From: Streptomyces sp. SID14478
GTDB lineage: Bacteria; Actinomycetota; Actinomycetes; Streptomycetales; Streptomycetaceae
Assembly: GCF_010548525.1 (NCBI RefSeq)
Contig: NZ_JAAGMG010000209.1
Span: 1 to 38,617, forward strand
Direction of reading: 5' to 3'
DNA: 38,617 nt
The notes under the pieces are model-generated. The model was given only the letters and a program-made list of their open reading frames with translations. It made no database searches and was not told where the DNA came from. Below, one piece after another: positions 15,948 to 24,400 of this stretch (positions within the stretch are counted from its first letter, which is position 1; each line of letters starts with the position of its first letter). Position numbers and translations under genes: made by a program.

Positions 15948-16393
15948 GGGCCTTCCCCTGGCCAAGTACACGGCTCCTTGCAAGGTCCATGGCTCTTCGC
16001 ATGGTCCGCAGTTCCTCGCCGGGTTCGCGGCGCCGTTGCACATCACGGCCTCGTGAGGAACACGGCCCGCTGCACGCCCCGCGACCTCCGCAAGATCCAC
16101 GGCCGCCGCACGCAACGCCGACGACCTCTGCAAGGTCCACGGCCCTCCACGAGACCGGTGACCATCCACCGGAAGACCGGCGACCATCCACCTGGCCGGC
16201 CGACCTCCCCAACGGCCACCACCTTCACAAGGTCCGTCCCCGCCGCAAGCCCCGCCTCCTTCAGAAGCCTCCTTCAGAAGCCCCCGCAGAAGCCCCGCAT
16301 AAGGACCGCAGAAGCACCCGCCCCTTCCCAGGGCCCCGGCCCGCCCGCACCCCGTCTCCCTCCCCAACTCCCGTCCCCGCGAGGAGATCCGCC
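15948..16393. other. 446-bp gap between MHYT gene and histidine kinase, with degenerate repeats
   Basis: No gene is supported. Variants of CAAGGTCCATGG recur near 15979, 16091 and 16129, and GACCATCCAC appears twice near 16159 and 16183. Copies of CTTCAGAAGCC lie at about 16260-16280. The repeats look like degenerate, slipped DNA. The kinase frame stays open through the region, but the kinase start at 16394 has a much better ribosome binding site. Confidence 0.45.
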
Positions 16394-19039
16394 ATGCCCG
16401 CACGCCCTCCGCTGCTCGAACGACTGCGGCCCAAATCCATCAGAGCCAAGGTCGTGACGCTGCTCGCCGTCCCGGTCGTCTGCCTGATGGCGCTGTGGGG
16501 GCACGAGGCGGTCACGGTCGCCTCCGGGGTCTCGGCCTCCGAACAGCTCAAGGAGCTCGACTCCACCCTGACCGGACCCGCCACCCGGCTCACCACCGCC
16601 GTGCAGGACGAGCGCGCCGCGGCGGTCGGCTACCGCGCGCACCCCGGCACCGCCCGCCGGCACACCTTCGACTCGGCCGTCTCGCGCACCACGCGGGCCG
16701 CCGTCGCGTTGCGTACGGGCGTCGCCTCCAACAGCACCGACCTGTCCGCCGTCGACCCCGCGCTGCCCACCCGGGTGGATCGACTGCTCGCCGCCACCCA
16801 CTCCCTCGCCGCGCCCCGCAAGGCGGCGAGCGACGGCAGCGCGGGCCAGTCCGCCCTCCTCGCCCGCTACGACGGCGTTGCCGACAAGGCCCTCTCTGTA
16901 CGCGCGTCGCTCGCGGGAGCCTCCGGCGACAGTGCCGGGGGCAGCGCCGGGGACGGCACTGGGCGCGACGCGGCTGCCTCCGACGGGCGTACCGTCCTCG
17001 AACTCGCCCGCGCCCGCGAGGCGTTGAGCCGCCAGGACGCGGTCCTCGGTGGTGTGCTCGCCTCCGGCAGCGCCATGACCGTGGGCCAGTACCAGACGTT
17101 CGCGGGCGACGTGGCGGTGCAGCGCACGCTCACCGACAGCGCCGTACCCGATCTGTCCGGTGCGGACCGGGCCGCGTACCGAGAGGTACTCGACTCGACC
17201 CGGGCCACCGAACTCGGTGCCGCCCAGAACGCGGTGCTCGCAGCAGGTCGTACGGACATGAAGACCGTCACCGGCGCCGTGTCCGCCGACTCCTGGCACG
17301 CCGCCGCCGGCGCCACCCTGCACGGGCTCGCCGGCGCGGAGTCCGCCGCCACTACCCGTGGCGGCGACGATGCGCAGCCGTACTCCCTTGCCGCGTTGGG
17401 CAGTTCGGGCCTCGCCGTGCTCCTCGGCCTGCTCGGCGTGCTGCTCGCCCTGCTGCTGTCCGTACGCATCGGACGCGGCCTCGTCGCCGACCTCACCGGC
17501 CTGCGCAACGCCGCCCTGTACCTGGCCTCCACCCGGCTCCCCGCAGCGGTGCGCCGCATCCACCAGGGCGAGGAGATCGACCTCGACTCCGAGGCGCCGC
17601 TCACCCGCACCGGAGCCAAGGACGAGATCGGGCAGGTCGGAGCCGCCCTGACGACCGTGCAGCGGGCCGCCCTGCGCGCCGTCGCCGACCGCGCCGCCGT
17701 CCTCACCGGCGTCTCGGGCGTGTACGTCTCTCTCGCGCGGCGCAGCCAGGTACTGCTCCACCGCCAGCTGGAACTCCTCGACACCATGGAGCGCCGCACC
17801 GAGAACCCGACCGACCTGGAAGACCTGTTCCGCCTCGACCACCTCACCACCCGCATGCGCCGGCACGCCGAGTCGCTGCTCATCCTCTCCGGCTCCGCGC
17901 CGGGGCGGGCCTGGCGCCGGCCGGTGCCGCTGCTCGACGCGCTGCGCGCCGGGATCGCCGAGACCGCCGACATCGAACGCGTCCGCATCGAGGAGACGCC
18001 CGAACTGCTCCTGTCGGGCGAGGCGGTGGCCGACCTCGTCCACCTGATCGCCGAACTCACCGAGAACGCCACCTCGTTCTCGCCGCCGCACACTCCCGTC
18101 GTCGTACGAGGAGAGGAGGTCGGCGCGGGCGCGGTACTGGAGATCGAGGACCGCGGGCTCGGCATGGGTGACGAGGCGCTGGCCGCCGCGAACGAGCGCA
18201 TCCGCGCCGCCGACGTCGACCTGCTCGACTCCCGCAAGCTCGGCCTCTTCGTCGTCAACCGCCTCGCGGCGCGGCAACGGCTCGACGTCACGCTGCGTCG
18301 GTCGGTGTACGGGGGGATCACGGCGGTGGTGTTCCTGCCGGAGCGGCTGCTGGAGGCCCCGCACCCGGGGTTGCGGTCAGTACCGGAGGCTTCGTACGCC
18401 GATCCCGGCCCCGGCCCCGGTCCCGGCCCCAACCCCAACCCCAACCCCAACCCCAGCCCCTATCCCGAGCCCAGCATCGAGCCCGGCCCCGCCGCCGTTT
18501 TCGGCCCTGACTCCGCAGCCGCAGCCGCAGCCGCAGCCGCACCCACTCCTGATCACATGTCTGCTTCCGCGTCGGCCCCCACTCCCGTGCCGACTGTCGT
18601 CGCTCCGGCACCGGACGCGTCTGCTGATCTGACCACCGACAACCTCCCGCGCCGCGTCCGTCAGGCCCACCTCGCTCCCGAACTCCGTGCGGAATCAGCG
18701 CAGTCAGGCCAGCTCAGCGGGGCTGAAGGTCCACGTGGGGCACACCGGGCCAGTAGCCCCAATGGCTCCAATAGCCCCAATGGGCTCAATGGGGCCGACG
18801 GGACCGTTGAGTCTCGCCCGCGTTCCCCCGAAGCGGCGCGCGCCACCATGGCCTCGCTCAGCTCCGGCCGACGCCGGGCCCGCGGCGGCGGCCACGGCCA
18901 CGGCCACGGCCACGGCCACGGCCACGGTCACGGTCACGAGGATCCGCACCGCACCAGCAACACCACGACCAACACCACGACCAACACCACGACCAACACC
19001 CCGAGCCACGCCCCGAACAACGAAGAAGGCCCTCGATGA
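16394..19039 (+). CDS. cvnA: CvnA-type sensor histidine kinase with NIT (nitrate/nitrite-sensing) domain
   Basis: The product has 881 residues from the ATG at 16394 (GAGGAGATCC upstream). Membrane helix 1 lies at about 17-37. The extracytoplasmic region to about 330 looks like a nitrate- and nitrite-sensing NIT domain. Membrane helix 2 is at about 332-356, then a HAMP-like segment. A dimer helix carries FRLDHLTTRMRRH (His483 in the position conserved in this family). An ATPase domain has LIAELTENATSFSPP (N box, ~550-565) and DRGLGMG (~586-592). The last ~240 residues are low complexity: Pro-Gly/Pro-Asn repeats, Ala runs, eight Gly-His pairs (833-848) and Thr-Asn repeats. Its TGA overlaps cvnB by 4 bases. 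This is the first gene of a conservon, in which the kinase works with roadblock, DUF742 and GTPase partners at the membrane. Confidence 0.93.
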   Translation: MPARPPLLERLRPKSIRAKVVTLLAVPVVCLMALWGHEAVTVASGVSASEQLKELDSTLTGPATRLTTAVQDERAAAVGYRAHPGTARRHTFDSAVSRTTRAAVALRTGVASNSTDLSAVDPALPTRVDRLLAATHSLAAPRKAASDGSAGQSALLARYDGVADKALSVRASLAGASGDSAGGSAGDGTGRDAAASDGRTVLELARAREALSRQDAVLGGVLASGSAMTVGQYQTFAGDVAVQRTLTDSAVPDLSGADRAAYREVLDSTRATELGAAQNAVLAAGRTDMKTVTGAVSADSWHAAAGATLHGLAGAESAATTRGGDDAQPYSLAALGSSGLAVLLGLLGVLLALLLSVRIGRGLVADLTGLRNAALYLASTRLPAAVRRIHQGEEIDLDSEAPLTRTGAKDEIGQVGAALTTVQRAALRAVADRAAVLTGVSGVYVSLARRSQVLLHRQLELLDTMERRTENPTDLEDLFRLDHLTTRMRRHAESLLILSGSAPGRAWRRPVPLLDALRAGIAETADIERVRIEETPELLLSGEAVADLVHLIAELTENATSFSPPHTPVVVRGEEVGAGAVLEIEDRGLGMGDEALAAANERIRAADVDLLDSRKLGLFVVNRLAARQRLDVTLRRSVYGGITAVVFLPERLLEAPHPGLRSVPEASYADPGPGPGPGPNPNPNPNPSPYPEPSIEPGPAAVFGPDSAAAAAAAAAPTPDHMSASASAPTPVPTVVAPAPDASADLTTDNLPRRVRQAHLAPELRAESAQSGQLSGAEGPRGAHRASSPNGSNSPNGLNGADGTVESRPRSPEAARATMASLSSGRRRARGGGHGHGHGHGHGHGHGHEDPHRTSNTTTNTTTNTTTNTPSHAPNNEEGPR
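18890..18937 (+). repeat. 6-bp repeat encoding eight Gly-His pairs
   Basis: Eight consecutive 6-bp units (six GGCCAC, two GGTCAC) lie inside the cvnA tail. Related short-period repeats flank it: CCCCAA/CCCCGG units at about 18405-18463, GCAGCC units at about 18517-18541 and 12-bp ACCACGACCAAC units at about 18961-19000. All are in frame and likely to vary in copy number between strains. Confidence 0.85.
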
Positions 19040-19473
19040 CACCGACCTACACGATCACCCAGGTGGGCGGCGACGGCGTCGACTGGCTGCTCGACGACTT
19101 GGTCGGCCGGGTCGCCGAGGTCCGGCACGCGGTCATGCTCTCCGCCGACGGGCTGTGCGTCGGCGCCTCCACCGGCATGGGTCGCGACGACGCGGAACGG
19201 TTCTCCGCGATCGCCTCCGGATTCCACTCCCTGGCCAAGGGCGCGGGCCGGCACTTCGAGGCGGGCGGCGTCGTCCAGACGATGGTCGAGCTGCAGGGCG
19301 GCTTCCTCTTCGTCGTCGCCGCGGGCGACGGCTCCTGTCTGGCCGTGTTCACCGCGGGCCACGCCGACATCGGTCTCGTCGCGTACGAGATGGCACTGCT
19401 CGTGGACCGCGTCCAGGAACACCTCGGCGTACCCGGCAGGTCGTCCGTGAGCGGAGAGGGCGGCGCGCCGTGA
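19036..19473 (+). CDS. cvnB: CvnB, roadblock/LC7-domain protein
   Basis: The product has 145 residues, nearly all one roadblock/LC7 domain: GVDWLLDDLVGRVAEVRHAVMLSADGL, then AIASGFHSLA and a central hydrophobic strand QGGFLFVVAAG. Roadblock proteins of this type are small dimeric regulators of Ras-like GTPases; in conservons CvnB interacts with the kinase and the GTPase (established for the cvn family). The ATG overlaps the cvnA stop as ATGA and the end overlaps cvnC as GTGA, so the four genes are tightly co-translated. Confidence 0.95.
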   Translation: MTPTYTITQVGGDGVDWLLDDLVGRVAEVRHAVMLSADGLCVGASTGMGRDDAERFSAIASGFHSLAKGAGRHFEAGGVVQTMVELQGGFLFVVAAGDGSCLAVFTAGHADIGLVAYEMALLVDRVQEHLGVPGRSSVSGEGGAP

Positions 19474-19880
19474 CCGACCCGGATCCGCGTCGCCCCCACT
19501 CCGAGTGGAGCGACCGGTACGACGACGAGGCCGGGCCGCTCGTCCGTCTGTACGCCATGACGGCGGGCCGCGCCCGCACCGACAACGGCGCCGAGCGCGT
19601 CGACCTGATGGCGATCGTGCACCCCACCGGGACGCAACCCGATCCCCATCTCCCGCCCGAGCAGCGGCAGTTGACGCAACTCTGCGCCCGTGGGCCCCGC
19701 CCGGTGGCCGATCTGGCATCGGACTCGGGGCTGCCCCTGGGCGTCGTCCGCGTACTCCTCGGCGACCTCGTCGCGCACGGCCTCGTGCGCATCACACCGC
19801 CCGCCGCCACCACGGGACACCAGTCGCGTCCCGCTGCCGACCTCCTGCGAGAAGTGATCCATGGCCTCCGTGCACTCTGA
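19470..19880 (+). CDS. cvnC: CvnC, DUF742 protein
   Basis: The product has 136 residues from the GTG at 19470, which overlaps the cvnB stop. It has the DUF742 pattern: an RLYAMTAGRAR segment (~28-38), DLMAIV, then LTQLCARGPRPVADLASDSGLPLGVVRVLLGDLVAHGLVRI, which looks like a winged-helix fold, and a C-terminal LLREVIHGLRAL. Conserved as the third conservon component, its biochemical role is not well defined. The gene overlaps cvnD by 20 bases. Confidence 0.93.
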   Translation: MTDPDPRRPHSEWSDRYDDEAGPLVRLYAMTAGRARTDNGAERVDLMAIVHPTGTQPDPHLPPEQRQLTQLCARGPRPVADLASDSGLPLGVVRVLLGDLVAHGLVRITPPAATTGHQSRPAADLLREVIHGLRAL

Positions 19881-20463
19881 GCCGCTGACCGACCGCCGAC
19901 CCGGCGCTGGTGCCCCCTCCGGATTCACGGCTCTCAAGCTGCTCGTCGCCGGTGGCTTCGGGGTCGGCAAGACCACCCTCGTCGAGTCGGTCAGCGAGAT
20001 CCGGCCGCTGCGTACGGAGGAGCCCCTCACCGAGGCGTCCCGTCCCGTCGACCGGCTCGACGGCGTGGAGACCAAGACGACCACCACGGTCGCCATGGAC
20101 TTCGGCCGCATCTCGCTCCGCGACGACCTGGCCCTGTACCTGTTCGGCACGCCCGGCCAGGACCGGTTCTGGTTCGTCTGGGACGAGTTGGCCACGGGCG
20201 CGCTCGGCGCCGTGGTCCTCGCCGACACCCGCAGGCTCGCGGACTGCTTCGCCGCCGTCGACTACTTCGAGAGCCGCGGCATCCCCTTCGTCGTCGCCGT
20301 GAACTGCTTCGACGGGGTGCGCTCGCACACGCCCGAGGCGGTGTCCCGCGCTCTCGACCTCGCCCCGGGAACCCCCGTCGTCCTGTGCGACGCGCGCAGC
20401 CGGGAATCAGGGAAGGACGTGCTGATCACCCTGGTGGAACACGTGGCGCGCCGCCCGGTCTAA
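19861..20463 (+). CDS. cvnD: CvnD, Ras-like small GTPase
   Basis: The product has 200 residues. P-loop GGFGVGKT is at 31-38, switch-region TTTTVAMDFG at ~73-82, G3 FGTPGQ at 95-100 and a G4-like NCFD at 148-151 in place of the canonical NKxD, as in other MglA/CvnD-type GTPases. It is the output GTPase of the conservon, thought to cycle under control of CvnA-C at the membrane. The start at 19861 lies inside cvnC. After its stop comes a short run of CCTCAGCC-like repeats and then the convergent DUF397 gene. Confidence 0.95.
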   Translation: MASVHSEPLTDRRPGAGAPSGFTALKLLVAGGFGVGKTTLVESVSEIRPLRTEEPLTEASRPVDRLDGVETKTTTTVAMDFGRISLRDDLALYLFGTPGQDRFWFVWDELATGALGAVVLADTRRLADCFAAVDYFESRGIPFVVAVNCFDGVRSHTPEAVSRALDLAPGTPVVLCDARSRESGKDVLITLVEHVARRPV

Positions 20464-20520
20464 ACGCCTCAGCCCCTCAGCCCGTCGGGCCCCTCAGCCG
20501 CTCAGAACTCAGGCGTTCAC

Positions 20521-20565
20521 CGCACCGATCGCACCGATCGCACCGATCGCACCGACCCGGGCTGA
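20521..20565. repeat. 9-bp tandem repeat, four exact copies plus one near copy
   Basis: CGCACCGAT is repeated four times (20521-20556) and followed by a copy with one change (20557-20565). It lies just after the end of the minus-strand DUF397 gene (stop at 20576-20578) and 57 bp past the cvnD stop. No terminator hairpin is otherwise obvious between these convergent genes. Confidence 0.93.
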
Positions 20566-20575
20566 GGCGGGAGTG

Positions 20576-20908
20576 CTACTGCTCCGCCGCGGTCCCGCCG
20601 TTGTGCGGCGCCGGCTCCAGGTCGAACTCGCCGTCCCGGGCGCCGAGGACGAACGCCGTCCACTCCGCCTCCGTGTACCGCAGCACGGTCTCCGGGTCCA
20701 GGGACGAGCGCATCGCCACCGCGCCGTCGGGCAGGTACGCGATCTCCACGCGCTCCTCGTGCTGCTCCGTGCCCGGCGCGCTGTGCCACTCCACGTCGGA
20801 GATGTCGAGCGCGTAGAGCTCGTTCTTCTCGCGCTCCTTGCGGGCCTTGGTCTCCTCCGGCGTCTCGGCCGTCTGCTTCCCGGCGTGCTGCTCCTGCGCA
20901 TCGGCCAT
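20576..20908 (-). CDS. DUF397 protein
   Basis: The product has 110 residues with GGAAGGGG nine bases before the ATG. The first ~35 residues are a charged Glu/Lys helix. The rest is a DUF397 domain: DVEWHSAPG, VEIAYLPDGAVAMRSSLDPE and a final YTEAEWTAFVLGARDGEFDL. DUF397 proteins are small and abundant in Streptomyces, usually next to an XRE/Scr1-type regulator with which they may act as an antagonist pair. No such partner is in the window, so this is an orphan copy. Confidence 0.88.
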   Translation of the reverse strand: MADAQEQHAGKQTAETPEETKARKEREKNELYALDISDVEWHSAPGTEQHEERVEIAYLPDGAVAMRSSLDPETVLRYTEAEWTAFVLGARDGEFDLEPAPHNGGTAAEQ

Positions 20909-21081
20909 GCTGGACGGCCCCTTCCCGACGTACCCATTCCTGACATGCCAACGAACTGCGTGGTCAGCCTACTTGGCGGGGAGAGACGGGTGGGACGGAT
21001 TGCGACGGTACGGTCACGGGGCATCGACGAGTCGGTGCCGCGGGCCCTTCGGCGCACCGTCCGGCCACTACTGTCGTGGCC

Positions 21082-21276
21082 ATGACTTTCCAGGCTCTCC
21101 ACGACGCGCATGTGCAGGTCGTCGCCGGACGCGGCTACCACCACTACACCTCGAACCACAGCAGTGGCGGCGGCGGAGGCACCGATCAGTGGTGGTTCTG
21201 GCCCCTCATGATCGCGCTCGTCGTCCTCATCGTCTGCATCGTCGTATGGGACCGCCGGCGGCAGAACCGCGGCTGA
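21082..21276 (+). CDS. Small single-pass membrane protein
   Basis: The product has 64 residues from the ATG at 21082 (MTFQALHDAHVQVV); a GTG two codons upstream is an alternative. A soluble head with HHYTSNHSSGGGGG is followed by one membrane helix (about 36-55, WWFWPLMIALVVLIVCIVVW) and a basic RRRQNR tail, giving an N-out/C-in layout. No ribosome binding site is visible. A TACTGT -10-like box at 21068-21073 would place a transcript start close to the ATG, so it may be leaderless. I do not recognise the family. A strong terminator follows. Confidence 0.6.
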   Translation: MTFQALHDAHVQVVAGRGYHHYTSNHSSGGGGGTDQWWFWPLMIALVVLIVCIVVWDRRRQNRG

Positions 21277-21316
21277 CCGGAAGGGGGCGCGCGTGCACGG
21301 CGCACATGGCGCGTAT

Positions 21317-21358
21317 GGCGAAGGGCCGGAGGATTTCTCAACCCTCCGGCCCTTCGCC
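21317..21358. terminator. Bidirectional terminator, 16-bp perfect stem
   Basis: Arms at 21317-21332 and 21343-21358 are perfectly complementary (GGCGAAGGGCCGGAGG and its complement) with a 10-nt loop. It stands between the small plus-strand gene ending at 21276 and the 3' end of eccC at 21418 on the minus strand, and can serve both. Confidence 0.85.
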
Positions 21359-21417
21359 GTACGCGCCGTACGCGCCCCGTTCGGTCAGCCGCGCGGATGT
21401 CGCGCGTCAGCCGCGCA

Positions 21418-24400
21418 TCAGTCCTGGTCCATCAAGCCGATCTGGACCAACGGCTTCCCGCGCTTGCGCGACACGAACACACCCCGGCCGGGCGGCATCG
21501 GCCGCGGCCGCACGCCGCCCAGCAGGTCGCCCTCGGTCGGGTCGCCGGCCAACACCACGCCCTGCGCGCCGAGTTCCTTGATGCGCTGCATGAAGCCCTC
21601 GTACCCGGCGCGGCCCGAACCGGCCGTGGAGCGGGCGATGATGAAGCGCACGCCGACGTCCCGTGCGAACGGCAGCAGTTCGGTGAGCCCGGAGAGCGGG
21701 TTGCCGCTCGACGTCGACACCAGGTCGTAGTCGTCGATGATCACGTAGACCGTCGGGCCGCGCCACCAGCTGCGGTCGCGCAGCTGCTGTGCCGTCACGT
21801 CCGCGGTCGGCGTGCGGCGCTGCATCAGGTCGGCCAGCGCGTCCATGTGGTGCTGCATCTGGTTCGACATCGGGATGTACTCGGCGAGGTGCGTCGACGG
21901 CGTCACGTCGAGCAGCGAACGCCGGTTGTCGACCACGAACATCTTGCAGCTGTCGCCGTCGTAGCGTGCCGTGAGCTGCTTGATGAGCAGCCTCAGCATG
22001 TTCGACTTGCCGGACTCGCTCTCGCCGAAGACGAGGAAGAACGGGTCCTGGTCGAAGTCGACGAACACGGGCTCGAGGTTGTCCTCGTCGAGGGCGAACG
22101 CGACACCGCGCTGCGGGAACCGGTCGCCCGGCGGCAGCTGGCGCGCGGCGAACTCCCGCGGCAGGAGACGGACTTCGGGAGCACCGGGAGCCGTCCAGTG
22201 CCGGGAGACCTCGGTCGCCAGCGCACTCGTGGCCTCGGCGAGGTCGGTGTCCGACGACAGGCCGTCGATGCGCGGGACCGCCCCCATGAAGTGCTGCTTC
22301 TGCGGCGTCTGGCCACGACCGGGCACCCCCGTCGGCACGTTGGCCGCGACCTTGCGGTCGAACTCGGAGTCCATGGTGTCGCCGAGCCGAAGCTCCAGGC
22401 GGTTCATGAGGTGGTCCTTCATGTTGGCCCGGACCTCCATGGACCGCGACGCCGTGAGGATCACGTGGATGCCGTAGCCGAGACCGCGCGCCGCGATGTC
22501 CAGGACGAGCGGCTCCAACGCCTCGTAGTCGCTGCGGAAGTTGCCCCATCCGTCGATGACCAGGAACACGTCACCCCAGGGCTGGTCGGTCATCGAGATG
22601 TCGCCCCGCGCGCGGCGGTTGCGGAAGTCGGCGATCGAGGCGATGCCCGCCGTACGGAAGTACTCCTCGCGACGCGTCAGGACGCCGTAGACCTCGGCCG
22701 CGGTACGACGCACCTTCTCGGGGTCGAGGCGCGAGGCCACGCCACCGACGTGCGGCAGACCGGCCACGGCCGCCATGCCGCCACCACCGAAGTCGAGTCC
22801 GTAGAACTGGACTTCCTGCGGCGTGTGCGTCAGCGCGAACGACGCGATGAGCGAGCGCACCAGCGTCGACTTGCCGGACTGCGGACCGCCCAGGATCTGC
22901 ATGTGGCCGGCCGCACCGCCGAAGTCGATCCACAGCGGGTCGCGCCGCTGCTCGTACGGCTTGTCGACGAGACCGACGGGGACGACCAGACGCCCCGCGC
23001 CCTCGTAGCCGGGCTGCGTGAGACCGCGCCCCTGTACGGGGGCGAGGCCGGGCAGCAGCGAGTCGAGCGACGGCGGGCTGTCCAGCGGCGGCAGCCACAC
23101 CTGGTGCGCCGCGGGACCCTGCGCCTCCAGACGCCGCACGATCACGTCGAGCACGGTGTCGGCGAGCGCGTCGTCCTTCTCGTCGCGCGCCGACGCGTTC
23201 CCCTCTTCGTCGGACCGCTGCTGCGGCACGGGCGCGTACTGCACCGGAACCTCGGTCGCCGTGAACAGCGCGGGGCGCCGGTCCAGCGGAAGCGGCCCGC
23301 CGGCCGTCGCGACCTGCGCCGAGCCGGTGCGGTACACCCCGGACACGTACGCCGCCTTGAAGCGCACCATCTCGTCGGTGCCGAACTTCAGGAAGCCGGA
23401 ACCCGGCACGTTCGGCAGCTCGTACGCGTCCGGGACACCCAGCGCGGCACGCGACTCGGCGGCGGAGAAGGTCCGCAGGCCGACCCGGTACGACAGGTAC
23501 GTCTCCAGCCCGCGCAGACGCCCCTCTTCCAGGCGCTGCGAGGCGAGCAGCAGGTGCACGCCCAGCGAACGGCCGATGCGGCCGATCTGCACGAACATCT
23601 CGATGAAGTCCGGCTTCGCCGTCAACAGCTCACTGAACTCGTCGATCACCAGGACGAGTGAGGGGATCGGCTGCAGCGGCGCACCGGCCGCGCGCGCCTT
23701 CTCGTAGTCGTGGATGTTCGCGTAGTTGCCCGCGTCACGGAGCATCTCCTGGCGGCGGTTGAGCTCGCCACGGATCGAGTCGCCCATGCGGTCGACGAGC
23801 GTGAGGTCGTCCGCGAGGTTCGTGATCACGGCCGCGACGTGCGGCATCTGGGACATGCCGGCGAACGTGGCACCGCCCTTGAAGTCCGCGAGGACGAAGT
23901 TCAGCGTCTCCGAGGAGTGCGTGACGGCCAGACCGAGCACGAGCGTGCGCAGCAGCTCGGACTTTCCGGAACCGGTGGCGCCGACGCACAGACCGTGCGG
24001 GCCCATGCCCTCCTGGGCGGCTTCCTTCAGGTCGAGCATCACGGGCCGGCCGTCGTCGCCGACACCGATCGGCACGCGCAGGCGCTCGGCCTGCGAACGC
24101 GGCCGCCAGGTGCGCTTGGTGTCGACGGTGGCCGCGTCGCCCAGGTTCATCAGGTCGGTGAAGTCGAGGTTGGCGAGCAGCGGTTCGTCGTCGCTGTCGC
24201 CGCCCGTCGCCATGCGCAGCGGCGCGAGCTGGCGGGCGAGCGCCTCGGCGGCGGCGTACGAGAGCACGTCCGGGGTGCCTTCGTAGACCATGCCGTGCGC
24301 CGATTCGAGACGCAGCGCCTTGGGGTGCACGACCACGGAGAGGTCCCCGCGACCGGCCGTGAGGTCGCCGGGGACGACCTCCAGGACGGTCACGCCCTGC

